From contig NZ_BONZ01000075.1 of the NCBI RefSeq assembly GCF_016862975.1, positions 1 through 64,000 on the forward strand: 64,000 nt of DNA, in the 5' to 3' direction. The position numbers and the translations under genes were made by a program. The DNA comes from Rugosimonospora africana. Its GTDB lineage: Bacteria; Actinomycetota; Actinomycetes; Mycobacteriales; Micromonosporaceae. Positions 1-8,817 of this stretch are shown one piece after another. The notes under the pieces are model-generated. The model saw only the letters and a list, made by a program, of their open reading frames with translations, was not told the DNA's origin and ran no database searches. Every line of letters starts with the position of its first letter. The first letter of the stretch is position 1.

Positions 1-53
1 CCCAGCTCGAGAAGGCCAGCGAAATGGTCACGGACACGTAGTCACCAAGCCCG

Positions 54-391
54 TCATGGCTCGGACGTTCCGGCCGCACGCCGTGCGGCATCCAGATACC
101 GCACCAGTTCACCGATCTGATCGGGTGCCGGAGCCTCCCGATGCGCCGCCACCCAGTCCTCAATGATCTGACGCATCAACGTCGACGCCCCAACACCCCG
201 CGCCGCAGCGGCCGCCTCAATCTCCCGCTGAACATCCAGATCAATGCGCAACGCGGTCACCATCTTTGCCGGCCGACGCTCCCGGACCACTTCAGCATCA
301 GCGAACGACGCGCCAAGATATGGCTCATCGCGTACTCGGCAGCCTGCCCCGCCGATATCCCCGCCAGATCCCCAGGCTTCTTCTCACTCAT
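54..391 (-). pseudogene. CopG/ribbon-helix-helix antitoxin-like gene, probably frameshifted
   Basis: The 3' frame (GTG at 290 or ATG at 263, stop at 54) encodes a short RHH-like protein: a beta-strand stretch MVTALRIDLD followed by two helices (REIEAAAAARG, STLMRQIIEDWVAAH), as in CopG-type DNA-binding antitoxins. A second minus-strand frame starts at ATG 391 with MSEKKPGDLAGISAG and runs to a stop at 257. The 3' frame stays open upstream of its GTG and reads DEPYLGASFADAEVVRERR, so a single indel near 325-345 would join both frames into one protein of about 100 residues. I infer one gene broken by a frameshift, or a sequencing error. The alternative is two overlapping small genes. No toxin partner is visible. 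Confidence 0.5.
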
Positions 392-461
392 GACGTGTAC
401 TTCCTCCACATCGCCCGCTCATTCACGCTGGCATCACGCGCACCGACGATCGTCCACTCCC

Positions 462-1208
462 CGTACCGCTGCTGTACCCGATCGTCGCGTCCGGTGTCCC
501 GTGGATCGTCGACGCTGTGGCCGACGACCTGCGCGTACGCGGTGGACTGTGGGGTCTTGCGCTGGCCATCGACTACATCGGGTTCGCGGCCGGCTTCCGA
601 CGCCGGCCCAGCGGGCAGGTCGCCGGTGAGCACTTCGCCGAGCGGCTCCAGCAGTTCCTGCTGATCGCGCTGGGTGAGGTGATCTTCGTGGCCGGCCGGG
701 CGTTCAGCACCAGCGCGTTCCGGATCCCGAACGAGGCCGGGTTCGGGCAGGCGCTGGTGGCCACCGTGCTGCTCTGGCCGATCTACCTCCACCGGGCCGG
801 AACCATCCTCCCGATGGCCATCGGCGCTCCCGTGCCCCCAGCCGGCGATCGTGTCGGCCGCCGGCAACCACCTTGTCATGATCGCCAGCGTCGTCCTCGG
901 CGGCGTCGGTGCCGAGTTGGTCATCGTCGAACCGCTCGTCCACCGCACCCCGGTGGCTGATCGCCATCCTCGGCGGGCCCGCGCTCTTCCTGTTCGGGCG
1001 GGCACCGTTCGAGCGGGAGGTCTTCGGACGGATCTCCCGATCGCGGGTGGTCGGGGTGCTCGTCCTCGGGCTGCTGGCAGCGGCGATGTGGCATCTTCCA
1101 CCGCTGGCCGCCGATGCCGCCGCCGTCGCGGCACTCGCGACGGTCGCCGGTGTCGACACGCGCCGTACCCACGCCCGGGGAGCCCGGCCGCCCGCCACCC
1201 GGCTCTGA
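462..1208 (+). pseudogene. LtrA (low temperature requirement A) family remnant
   Basis: Three successive reading frames each encode part of an LtrA-like polytopic membrane protein. About 462-850 carries the stretch with HFAERLQQFLLIALGEVIF, 851-930 carries GNHLVMIASVVLGGVGAELV, and 950-1208 carries AILGGPALFLFGRAPFER. The same blocks occur in the same order in the intact LtrA at 8818-10008 (ERLRQFFIIALGELI, VVLGGPALFLAGRAILE). The N-terminal third is missing and at least two frameshifts separate the blocks, so this is a decayed paralogue or homologue. It is not expected to make protein. Confidence 0.8.
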
Positions 1209-1274
1209 CGGCCCGGGCCTTCGCCAACCCCGAGCTGATGCATGCTCGTACCCGCGGGACGGACGGGCAACCCG

Positions 1275-2120
1275 TCACCCCGGCGCGACGGCGGTGACCA
1301 GCCACGCCGCCGCCTCGACCCACACCCCGTCCGGACGCTGGCGCTCGGTGAGCTGCTCCGCCATCGCCGCGCGCACCCAAGCCGCCGCCGACTCGTCACC
1401 GAGCCGCGCCATCAGCTCGCGAACCCTTGACGTGTCACACAGATACCCCAGCACGTCGGACACGTCCATGCCGATCCGCGCCGGCTCCCGCACCGGAACG
1501 ACCTGCACGTCCGTGTAGCCCACCCGGCCGAGCAAAGCGCTTACCCAGCCGGGATCGGCGAACGGATCGCCACCGCCAACCCCGGTCAGCCGGCTGTGGG
1601 CCAGGCACGCCCGCAGCGGGATCGAGAAGACCTCGTTGTCCAACTCGTCCTGCCAGCACAGAAAGGCCAGCCGCCCGTCCGGCCGCAGCGCACCGAGCAG
1701 GTTGCCGAACGCGGCGGCCGGGTCGTCGAAGAACATCACCCCGAAGCCGCTGACCACCACGTCGTACGCGGCCGCGGGCAGCCGGCGCACCTGGGCGTCG
1801 CCCCGCACGAACCGGACCTCGGCGGCGCCTGCCTCCGCCGCCAACCGCCGGGCGACGGCGAGGATCGGGCCGGACAGGTCCAAGCCCAGCACTCTGCCCC
1901 CGGGGCGGGCCGCCCGCGCGAGCGCCACCGTCAGCTCACCGCAGCCACAGCCAACCTCGAGCACTCGGTCACCGGGCCGGACCGCCGCCGCCCGCAACAG
2001 GTACGGCATCAGTCGCTGGCGTACGGCGGCGTGCCGCTCACGCTGGGCGATCCACCGCCGCCCGGTGTCACCGTTCCACCGCTGCGCCTGCACCGCGTTC
2101 GCCACCTGTTGCTCGGCCAC
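1275..2120 (-). CDS. Class I SAM-dependent methyltransferase
   Basis: A 281-residue protein with the Rossmann methyltransferase core. Motif I is VLEVGCGCG at residues 53-61, the acidic ribose-binding residue lies in GLDLS at 79-83, and the post-II strand is YDVVVSGFGVMFF at 119-131. The N-terminus (RWNGDTGRRWIAQRERH) is typical of the UbiE/Methyltransf_11-like branch. It probably methylates a small molecule in the cytoplasm, but the substrate cannot be read from sequence. It stands alone: the LtrA remnant lies downstream and unassigned DNA upstream. ATG at 2120 was chosen because the conserved N-terminus begins there. Confidence 0.85.
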   Translation of the reverse strand: MAEQQVANAVQAQRWNGDTGRRWIAQRERHAAVRQRLMPYLLRAAAVRPGDRVLEVGCGCGELTVALARAARPGGRVLGLDLSGPILAVARRLAAEAGAAEVRFVRGDAQVRRLPAAAYDVVVSGFGVMFFDDPAAAFGNLLGALRPDGRLAFLCWQDELDNEVFSIPLRACLAHSRLTGVGGGDPFADPGWVSALLGRVGYTDVQVVPVREPARIGMDVSDVLGYLCDTSRVRELMARLGDESAAAWVRAAMAEQLTERQRPDGVWVEAAAWLVTAVAPG

Positions 2121-2442
2121 CCACCAAGACTCGCACTTCCGCCGCTCACGTCGGCAACAGGCCCGCCGTCAACTCCCGGCCGTCGGAGACCCACACCGGG
2201 TCTACCCGACGCGGTTCGACAACTACCTGGAGGTCCGCGTGGTGTGAGGGCGCCGTCATCACACCAGCCCTCGACCTGCTTGCTTTCCGCGCCCGGCCTG
2301 AAGCGGGCAGGCCGTCCACCAGGAGTCCCGGCAGCTATGGGCCATCCTCGACGGGCACCCTGATCCCCATCGACCGAGGCCGGCGTCCGGTGCTGGGGTA
2401 GAGCCTCAGTAGGCAGTGTGCGTCTGCTGGGCGTTTGGCAAA
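2121..2442. other. Intergenic stretch, nothing recognised
   Basis: Between the methyltransferase start and the hairpin at 2443. Short frames on both strands show no family resemblance. It presumably contains the methyltransferase promoter. Confidence 0.4.
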
Positions 2443-2480
2443 CTACGAGCCTGCCCGCACCTGGGCGGGCAGGCTCGTAG
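2443..2480 (-). terminator. Strong stem-loop, terminator of the 2486 gene
   Basis: A perfect 16-bp inverted repeat (2443-2458 with 2465-2480, arm CTACGAGCCTGCCCGC) closes a 6-base loop. It begins five bases after the minus-strand stop at 2486, the expected place for an intrinsic terminator in a high-GC actinomycete, where U-tracts are often missing. Confidence 0.75.
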
Positions 2481-2485
2481 TGCTA

Positions 2486-2875
2486 CTACGGGGTGATTTC
2501 GACCTCGTCGATCTGGTACTGGCCGAAGTCGAGCTTCGCGTTGTTGATCTGCAGCCGGACGCCCTTCAGGCACCAGTCACACACGTACGTGACCGCGCTG
2601 ACCTGCTGCGGTGAGGCCCAGTTGAACGTCAGGTACTGGGGGAACGTGGGGTTCATCGCGCCCTTGAAGAACGTGTAGACGCCACCGTCGTTGGCGGTCG
2701 CCGCCGAGTCACCGTCCCGGACATTTGTCGTGCTCGCAATCGCCGTCAACGCGAGATGGAGGCTCGCCAGATATTGGTCCTGCGAGATGCCGTCGATGGT
2801 GACGCCGGTTGCGTACTGGTTGGTCTTGAGTTGCAGCGTGCCCCAGTTCGCCTCGTGTTCTTCGCCGACCCCCAC
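2486..2875 (-). pseudogene. Discoidin (F5/8 type C)-like C-terminal fragment
   Basis: The frame has no credible N-terminus. The recognisable part ([42 protein letters not shown] at the C-terminus) resembles the carbohydrate-binding F5/8 type C fold that ends many secreted actinomycete glycosidases. Upstream the frame runs straight into the IS30 transposase tail at about 2868, on the other strand, which looks like the break point. A dedicated terminator follows the stop. I infer the 3' end of a secreted carbohydrate-active enzyme cut off by an IS event; the domain call is by resemblance only. Confidence 0.5.
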
Positions 2876-3097
2876 TCACCCTGGCAGCGACCCACGAACG
2901 AGAACACGAACGGGCTGCTGCGTCAGTACTTCCCGAAGGGCACCGACCTGTCGAGGTGGACCGCCGACGACCTCGAAGCCATCGCCCTCGCGCTCAACGA
3001 CCGACCCCGCAAAATCCTCGGCTGGCGCACCCCGGCCGAGGTGTTCGAGGACCAGCTACGCTCGATCCAACAGACCGGTGTTGCAACGACAGGTTGA
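2868..3097 (+). pseudogene. IS30-family transposase, C-terminal fragment
   Basis: The frame reads [18 protein letters not shown], then [13 protein letters not shown], then [18 protein letters not shown]. This is the signature end of IS30 transposases, including the final catalytic Glu in the NEN block. The integrase-core Asp residues and the N-terminal HTH are absent. It abuts the discoidin fragment at 2875 on the other strand, consistent with IS-mediated deletion. Not functional. Confidence 0.85.
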
Positions 3098-3164
3098 ACT
3101 CGCGCTGTCCTGCTCTGCCGCTTCAGCTTCCCGCATCCAGCTGTACCCACTGGCGCAATAGTCG

Positions 3165-3554
3165 TCTGGGCGGCTCCAGGCGCCGGCATCGAGCCCGGCA
3201 GATTGCCATTGACGGCACTGCGACGGGAGTTGCACGAAGAAACCGGGCTTGTCATTGACGTCGACCCGCCTCACGTCTGACACCAGGAGGTCACCGCTCG
3301 AGGCCACGCGGACGGCTACAACGGGGTGGTGAACGACTACATCCTCGTCCGCACCCCCACGCTTTGATCCCCGTGGTGCACTGTCCGATGACGAACTCGC
3401 CGCCGAGCACATCGGCGGGACGCGATGGTGGCGGCACGAAGACGTCGCCAGATACCGCGGAACCGACCTGTTCTCACCCCGTGACATCGTCACACCGCTG
3501 GCGGCGCTGATCGCCGGTGACATCGCAGGCACGCCAGTGATGCTCGGCATGTAA
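3165..3554 (+). pseudogene. NUDIX hydrolase remnant
   Basis: A degraded Nudix box is visible: GIEPGRLPLTALRRELHEE followed by TGL. The usual Glu after EPG is Arg. An in-frame TGA follows soon after (after DVDPPHV), then a frame change near 3363. The third frame reads LSDDELAAEHIGGTRWWRHE and ends LGM at the stop 3552-3554. The order of blocks matches a short NUDIX protein of about 150 residues. It is dead: stop codon, frameshift and a lost motif residue. The 3555-3767 gap behind it is AT-richer than the neighbourhood and shows no gene. Confidence 0.7.
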
Positions 3555-3767
3555 CCTCCCTGTCCCCCCTTTGTGCTTGCGCGGCTATCCACGGCCTCGC
3601 GGAGATCACAACGTCCGCTTCTGCTTGATACAGTGCATTGCGACACCACCACCCCGCTCGGACGAACGGCAAATCTGAAAAAGAAGTCCACGCACCTAGT
3701 GGCTGCCGTATCGCTGTTGCAGTTCGCTTCGTATGGCCACTTTAGTTGTAGGTCATCTTATCGCTGC

Positions 3768-4679
3768 TCAACTGTGCTTTGAAACGGCATCGCTTGCAAG
3801 CTGCCACATTTCATAGTTCCCGCATTCTGCCGTGATCTCGGCCGTCTCCTGAGCCGCGGCGATGAAGTCGTCGACCAGCGGCGAGGTGCGGGATGCCGCG
3901 ACCGCTAGGCACACCTGGTCGGGCGCGAGTTCCGGGATGGGTACATAGCTGACGTCCGGATGTGAGTAGAACACGGTCGCCGAACGGGCCAGGAATGAGA
4001 TGCCCCGGCCGGCCGCGACGTGCTCGAGCGTCTCGTCCACCCCGCGTACGAGGTACCCGGCGTTGGGGTGCGGACGCCTGGTGGGCTGTGTGCTCGGGTC
4101 GGCATGCCAGACCAGCGGTTCGCCAGCCAGGTCGGCCTCGGTGACCGCCTCCTTACCGGCTAAGCGGTGGCCGGCGGGCAGTACCGCCACCCGCGGCTCG
4201 GTGTACAGGGGGGTTACGCGTAGGCCGGCCTCGTCGATGGGCAGCCGCACGTAACCGACATCGATGCGGCCGTCGAGCAGCATCGGCGCCTGGTCGTCCC
4301 ATTCGATCCGCTGCACGTCCACGACCACGTCCGGGTGCCGGGCCTCGAACGCCCGCGCCGCAGGGATGACCGGGATGCCTGCCCGGAAACCGACCACCAG
4401 CCGATGGCTGCCGCGGGCGGCCGCGGACACCCGGCGGCGGACCGCGTGCGCGGAGGCCAGCAGCAGGCCGGCGTCGGTCAGCAGTTGCCGGCCCGCGTCG
4501 GTCAGCACGACGCCGTGGCGATCTCTGGTGAACAGCGCGGCGCCGAGATCCTGCTCCAGCGCTCGGATCTGTCGGCTGAGCACCGGCTGCGCGATATGCA
4601 GCTCCTCGGCGGCGCGACCGAAGTGCAGCCGGTCGGCCACGGCGACGAAGTAGCGCAGTTTGCGCAGGTCCAGATCCAT
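3768..4679 (-). CDS. LysR-family transcriptional regulator
   Basis: 303 residues from ATG 4679, preceded by GGAGGGG at good spacing; the longer frame to 4718 lacks an RBS. The N-terminal winged HTH (about residues 4-62) contains FGRAAEELHIAQPVLSRQIR, followed by a linker helix and a LysR substrate-binding domain (about 90-290). It is divergent from the redox cluster starting at 4964, and a GGTGAT-N11-ATCACC palindrome lies 15 bases upstream of its start. LysR regulators commonly control the divergent operon and themselves. The inducer is unknown; the targets suggest a redox signal or metabolite. Confidence 0.9.
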   Translation of the reverse strand: MDLDLRKLRYFVAVADRLHFGRAAEELHIAQPVLSRQIRALEQDLGAALFTRDRHGVVLTDAGRQLLTDAGLLLASAHAVRRRVSAAARGSHRLVVGFRAGIPVIPAARAFEARHPDVVVDVQRIEWDDQAPMLLDGRIDVGYVRLPIDEAGLRVTPLYTEPRVAVLPAGHRLAGKEAVTEADLAGEPLVWHADPSTQPTRRPHPNAGYLVRGVDETLEHVAAGRGISFLARSATVFYSHPDVSYVPIPELAPDQVCLAVAASRTSPLVDDFIAAAQETAEITAECGNYEMWQLASDAVSKHS

Positions 4680-4693
4680 GGCCCCTCCGGTCC

Positions 4694-4716
4694 GGTGATG
4701 TCTTGAGGGTATCACC
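4694..4716. promoter_or_regulatory. Candidate LysR operator (T-N11-A palindrome)
   Basis: GGTGAT (4694-4699) and ATCACC (4711-4716) form a perfect inverted repeat around an 11-base spacer, the classical LysR T-N11-A geometry. It lies between the LysR gene and the divergent oxidoreductase cluster, close to the regulator start, as expected for autoregulation. Confidence 0.6.
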
Positions 4717-4963
4717 ACGGCTGAAAGAGGTCTTGGACAGCCACTCAGGCCAATGGCAATCTGGATGAGTAGCCACTAGGGCCGAAGCGAATTCGGAACA
4801 GAAATTCGCATCGGAATTTGATCGCAGGGCCCAGCGCCCAGAATGAGCACATCAGTAATTGAGCACCGCCCATCGCATCAATCGACGGCATCGACGACAG
4901 AACCGTTAACGACGATGGGTGAGTGTGGCATCTTGTCCAGCTTCAGAAAGCAGGCACGCACCC

Positions 4964-5587
4964 ATGAGCGGGATCAGCATTATCGGCCTAGGGGGGATGG
5001 CCCGCGCCATAGGCGCCCGCGCGGTCGAGGGCGGCAACGCCGTCGAGGTGGTCGGTCGCGACGCGGCCAAGGCCAAGGAAGTGGCCGCCGCGCTCGGCGG
5101 CGGTGCTACGGCCGGGACATTCGGCACCACCCCGGCCGGCGACATCGTCATCCTCGCCGTGCCGAACGCCAGCGCCGTGCCGGTCGTCGCTCAGTACGCG
5201 AACGCGCTGGCCGGCAAGGTCATCGTCGACATCACCAACCCCGTGAACGCCGCCGCCAGCGGGCTGGTCACCCCTGACGGCAGTTCCGCCGCGGAGGAGA
5301 TCGCCAAGGCTGCCCCGGCGAGCGCGCACGTCGTGAAGGCGTTTAACACCGTCTTCGGCCACGTCATGGCACCGGGCCGCCCACTGGACGTGCTCTTCGC
5401 CGGCGACGACGCGCGGGCCAAGGAGAGCGTGTCGGCGTTCATCGAGAGCCTCGGGTTGCGTCCCCTGGATGCCGGAGGCCTGGAGATGGCGCGCTGGCTG
5501 GAAGGGGCAGGCCTGCTGATGATCAGCCTGGCCCGCCACGGCGTGGGGGACTTCAACTTCGCCCTCGGCGTCAGCATTCTCAGCTGA
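4964..5587 (+). CDS. F420/NADP-dependent oxidoreductase-like Rossmann protein (copy 1)
   Basis: 207 residues from ATG 4964. The N-terminus ISIIGLGGMARAIG is the dinucleotide-binding loop of the PF03807 family (F420:NADP oxidoreductase, P5C-reductase-like). Further landmarks are VVGRDAAKAKEVAAAL (the cofactor 2'-phosphate region), GDIVILAVP, KVIVDITNP and VKAFNTVFGH. The family transfers hydride between NADP and a cofactor or small substrate in the cytoplasm. A close relative lies at 7902-8525, with the same length and the same blocks, so the pair looks like a local duplication that now flanks two SDR genes. It is first in the cluster divergent from LysR. Confidence 0.85.
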   Translation: MSGISIIGLGGMARAIGARAVEGGNAVEVVGRDAAKAKEVAAALGGGATAGTFGTTPAGDIVILAVPNASAVPVVAQYANALAGKVIVDITNPVNAAASGLVTPDGSSAAEEIAKAAPASAHVVKAFNTVFGHVMAPGRPLDVLFAGDDARAKESVSAFIESLGLRPLDAGGLEMARWLEGAGLLMISLARHGVGDFNFALGVSILS

Positions 5588-5684
5588 GCGCACCCTGCAC
5601 GATCGCTTCTCTCACCACATCACGCCAGTTGATCTAGGTCACGAGAAGAACAGCTTGTCCACCTACCCTCTCAAGGACAGTAGT

Positions 5685-6626
5685 ATGCGCGTTTTCGTCA
5701 CTGGCGGAACCGGCCATTCCGGCTCGTACATCATCCCCGAGCTCCTCGCCGCCGGGCACGAGGTCACCGGCCTGGCCCGGTCGGACACGGCCGCGGCGGC
5801 GGTGTCCGCGCTCGGCGCGAAGGTGCGTCGCGGCGACATCGAGGATCTCAACAGGCTCAAGCAGGCGGCCGCGGACTCCGACGGCGTCATCCACGTGGCG
5901 CACAGGCAGGACTTGCTCATCTCCGGCGGGATGAACGCCGTGGCCGCCGCGGAGGTCCCGATCATGCTCGCATACGGCGAGGCACTGGCGGGAACCGGAA
6001 AGCCGCTGGTCACCGCGGGGAGCATTGGTTCGCCCGGGCAGCGGTACCTGGGCCGGGCGGCCACCGAGGAGGACCCGGCCCTCCCTGTCACCGATGCGCA
6101 CAAGGGCACCCTGCACGCTCGTAACGCCGTGGAAACCGCCGTCATCGGCCTGGCCGAGCGGGGAGTGCGGTCTTCGGTCGTGCGGATTGCCAACATCGCG
6201 CACAGCACAACCGATCGTGCCGGCTTCCTCGTGCGGCTGGTCGCGCTCGCGAAGGAGAAGGGCTTCGTCGGCTACCCCGGAGACGGCGCGAACCTGTGGA
6301 ACGCCGTGCACATCCGTGATGTCGCCTCCTTGTTCCGCCTGGCGCTGGAGAAGGGGCCGGCCGGCAGATACTGGCACGCGGTCGGGGACGGGGGTATCCC
6401 GTTCCGCGAGATCGCCGAGGCCATCGGCAGCCGTCTGGGACTGCCCGCCGTGAGCATTCCCGTGGACGAACTGATGGTGCCGGGATATTTCGGGTTCCTC
6501 GCGAACATAGTCACGCAGAGCTACCCGGCGTCCAACCTCATCACCCGCCGGACCCTCGGCTGGGAGCCCGCTCAGCCCGGCCTGCTCGCCGGTCTGGACA
6601 ACGGCCACTACTTCTCCGCCAGATGA
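5685..6626 (+). CDS. SDR-family NAD-dependent epimerase/dehydratase-like protein
   Basis: 313 residues from ATG 5685 (the upstream ATG at 5655 lacks the family N-terminus). The glycine-rich loop FVTGGTGHSGSYI near residues 4-16 is the extended-SDR NAD(P) signature. GDIEDLNRLKQAAADSDGVI and VVRIANIAH follow in the expected order, and the C-terminal half (WEPAQPGLLAGLDNGHYF) fits the extended or atypical SDRs that resemble NAD-dependent epimerases. The substrate is unknown. It lies between the two F420-like genes in the same orientation, 97 bases after the first. Confidence 0.85.
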   Translation: MRVFVTGGTGHSGSYIIPELLAAGHEVTGLARSDTAAAAVSALGAKVRRGDIEDLNRLKQAAADSDGVIHVAHRQDLLISGGMNAVAAAEVPIMLAYGEALAGTGKPLVTAGSIGSPGQRYLGRAATEEDPALPVTDAHKGTLHARNAVETAVIGLAERGVRSSVVRIANIAHSTTDRAGFLVRLVALAKEKGFVGYPGDGANLWNAVHIRDVASLFRLALEKGPAGRYWHAVGDGGIPFREIAEAIGSRLGLPAVSIPVDELMVPGYFGFLANIVTQSYPASNLITRRTLGWEPAQPGLLAGLDNGHYFSAR

Positions 6627-6702
6627 TCGCGGGGACCAGAGTCGAAATGTGTATATAAGGAACCGAACTGTTTCAAATACCCATCAATTCAACGGAGTGA
6701 TC

Positions 6703-7437
6703 GTGGGAAAGCTCGATGGCAAGGTAGCGGTGATCACCGGCGGATCCACCGGCATGGCCCTGGCCGGCGCCAAGCTGTTCGTCGAGGAAGGAGCGCACGT
6801 CTTCATCCAGGCCCGGCGGCAGGAAGCACTGGACGACGCCGTCAAGTTGATCGGCCGCAACGTCACCGCCGTCCAGGGTGACGCGGCCGAACTGGACGAC
6901 CTGGACCGCCTGTACGACACCGTCAAGCGGGAAAAGGGCTCGATCGACGTGCTGTGGGCCAGCGCCGGGATGGGCGAACCCGCAGTCCTCGGCGAGATCA
7001 CTGAGGAACAGTTTCACCGTGCCTTCTGGCTCAACGCGCGCGGCACCCTATTCACCGTGCAGAAGGCACTGCCGCTGATCAACGACAACGGCTCGATCTT
7101 CATGACCGGATCCAACGCCTCCCTCGGCGCCTTCCCCGGCTGGAGCCTCTACGCGGGAAGCAAAGCCGTCCAGCAGGCATGGGCCCGCGTCTGGCTCAAC
7201 GAACTGCGCGACCGCAAGATCCGGGTCAACGTCCTGACCCCCGGCCAGGTCGCCACCGCCAAACAGGAAGAACTGTTCGACGAGGCAACCAAGGCCGCAT
7301 TCGAGTCCCTCATCCCCCGCGGAAAGATGGGCCGCCCCGAAGAAATCGCCACCGTCGCCCTGTTCCTCGCCTCCGACGACTCCAGCTACGTCAACGGCCT
7401 GGAACTGGTCACCGACGGCGGCACCACCGCCATCTGA
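6703..7437 (+). CDS. SDR-family oxidoreductase (classical)
   Basis: 244 residues from GTG 6703, preceded by ACGGAG; the frame runs back to an ATG at 6649, but homology starts at VGKLDGKVAVITGG. Classical SDR elements are present: TGGSTGMALAG cofactor loop, WASAGMG (NNAG variant), catalytic Ser in MTGSNASLG, YAGSKA as YxxxK, and the C-terminal ASDDSSYVNGLELVTDGG. It probably reduces or oxidises a carbonyl or alcohol with NADP(H). It follows the other SDR by 76 bases and is likely co-transcribed with it. Confidence 0.9.
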   Translation: MGKLDGKVAVITGGSTGMALAGAKLFVEEGAHVFIQARRQEALDDAVKLIGRNVTAVQGDAAELDDLDRLYDTVKREKGSIDVLWASAGMGEPAVLGEITEEQFHRAFWLNARGTLFTVQKALPLINDNGSIFMTGSNASLGAFPGWSLYAGSKAVQQAWARVWLNELRDRKIRVNVLTPGQVATAKQEELFDEATKAAFESLIPRGKMGRPEEIATVALFLASDDSSYVNGLELVTDGGTTAI

Positions 7438-7540
7438 ACCACACACCAGAAATGCCGCGGGCACACCCCACAACCCAGTCGCCACAACGAACTGATCTCG
7501 AACGCGGACATCCGCAACACGCCGAAGTGTTGCGCGAGCG

Positions 7541-7663
7541 ATGGACTACATCCTGCTCGACGCGGACGTCAAGATTGCCGAGGTGACCACATTTTGGCGT
7601 CCGCTGCTGTCCGCCGTCGAGTTGCAGGGTCACCTCGCGCCTCTCGTTGGCATGCGGCCCTAG
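7541..7663 (+). CDS. 40-residue orphan ORF, possibly a gene remnant
   Basis: Frame MDYILLDADVKIAEV to a TAG at 7661. It has no recognised family and no clear RBS. It sits in the 464-base gap between the SDR and the second F420-like gene. It could be the end of a decayed gene; I cannot assign it. Nothing else is visible in 7438-7901. Confidence 0.25.
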   Translation: MDYILLDADVKIAEVTTFWRPLLSAVELQGHLAPLVGMRP

Positions 7664-7901
7664 GAACTGCGCGCCAAGGGAGAGTAACGATCACGGGATG
7701 CCCTCGTCCCGTCTCCCTGACCTGACCCCTCTTTCTGGAATGGCGGCAGGTTCACCCATCCCGATCTGCCAGCCGAAGACGAGCCGGAAGTGCCGGGAAA
7801 GGCGCGGCGGTTGGCCCAGAAACGTCGCGCCGACGCCCCGCGCCTGACCCGGCACGAACGAGACAAAGCGACACCTCGAGAACAGGAAGAGAGCACACCT
7901 C

Positions 7902-8525
7902 ATGAGCAGCATCACCCTCATCGGTACAGGGAACATGGCCCGTACCATCGGCACGCTCGCGGTGGCGGGCGGCAACACCGTCGAGGTCATGGGACGCGAT
8001 CAGTCCAAGGCCGATGACCTGGCCAAGGCTCTGGGCGGCGGCGCGACGACGGGCAAGTGGGGCGCCGTCCCGGCCGGGGACATCGTCATCACGGCCCTGT
8101 TGTACGACGGTGTCGTTCCGGTCGTCGCCGAGTACGGAGACGCCCTCGCGGGCAAGGTCATCGTCGACATCAGCAACCCCTTCAACGCCACATTCGACGG
8201 CCTGGCCCACCGCGAGGAGACCTCGATCGCGCAGCAAGTCGCCAAGGTGGCCCCAGCCAGCGCCAGCGTGGTGAAGGCATTCAACACCATCTTCCGTAAT
8301 GTCCTGGAGAAGGGCCGGCCCAACGTCTTCATCGCTGGCGACAATGCGCGGGCCAAGGCGGGCGTGGCGGCATTCATCGAGAGCCTCGGGCTGCGCCCGC
8401 TGGACGTCGGCGGCCTGAAAATGGCGCACTGGCTGGAAGGAGTGGGCCTGGTCACGGTGGGCCTCGCAGGCAACGGGGTTGGCCACTGGGACTTCGCCCT
8501 CGGCGTCAACGAATTTGCCGGCTGA
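7902..8525 (+). CDS. F420/NADP-dependent oxidoreductase-like Rossmann protein (copy 2)
   Basis: 207 residues, the same length as the protein at 4964. Corresponding blocks are ITLIGTGNMARTIG, VMGRDQSKADDLAKAL, KVIVDISNPFNATFDG, VKAFNTIF and FIESLGLRPLDVGGLKMAHW. It belongs to PF03807. The start ATG 7902 follows an AG-rich stretch (GGAAGAGAG). The two copies differ at the N-terminal loop (GTGNMA versus GLGGMA) and at the segment after GDIVI, so they may differ in cofactor or substrate. It is followed by a hairpin terminator. Confidence 0.85.
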   Translation: MSSITLIGTGNMARTIGTLAVAGGNTVEVMGRDQSKADDLAKALGGGATTGKWGAVPAGDIVITALLYDGVVPVVAEYGDALAGKVIVDISNPFNATFDGLAHREETSIAQQVAKVAPASASVVKAFNTIFRNVLEKGRPNVFIAGDNARAKAGVAAFIESLGLRPLDVGGLKMAHWLEGVGLVTVGLAGNGVGHWDFALGVNEFAG

Positions 8526-8552
8526 GCCCCCGGGGGCCGCGCAGTCGGCGAA

Positions 8553-8571
8553 CAGGGCGCCGTGCGCCCTG
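8553..8571 (+). terminator. Hairpin after the second F420-like gene
   Basis: CAGGGCGC and GCGCCCTG pair around a 3-base loop, 27 bases downstream of the stop at 8525. A second GC hairpin (8652-8669, GCGGCCGC arms) lies nearer the convergent LtrA gene. No gene is seen in 8526-8817. Confidence 0.5.
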
Positions 8572-8817
8572 ACAGTGGTTAATGGATCACCGACTGCCTG
8601 GATCACCGACTGTGGACCACCGACTTGTTGATGAACTTTTACGTCTCCAAGGCGGCCGCAAGCGGCCGCTGTGCGGGCTCGCCCAGGGCACGGCGCCTTG
8701 CCGCTTCGCTCACGGCGCCGACCCCGGCCACTGCACAGACCCTGGGCAGCATGAAGCCCGGCGTCCACTAACGCGGCGACGCCGGGCAGCTTGAGCGCGA
8801 TCTGACCCCGCCCCAGC

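Noticed and set aside
388-1380. Long minus-strand frame opposite the LtrA relic
   Set aside because: Arg/Pro/Gly-rich shadow of high-GC coding DNA; no family resemblance, while the plus strand shows LtrA blocks.
8652-8669. GCGGCCGC hairpin as a small RNA
   Set aside because: An 8-bp GC palindrome is common by chance at this base composition; no promoter or conserved flank supports an RNA gene.
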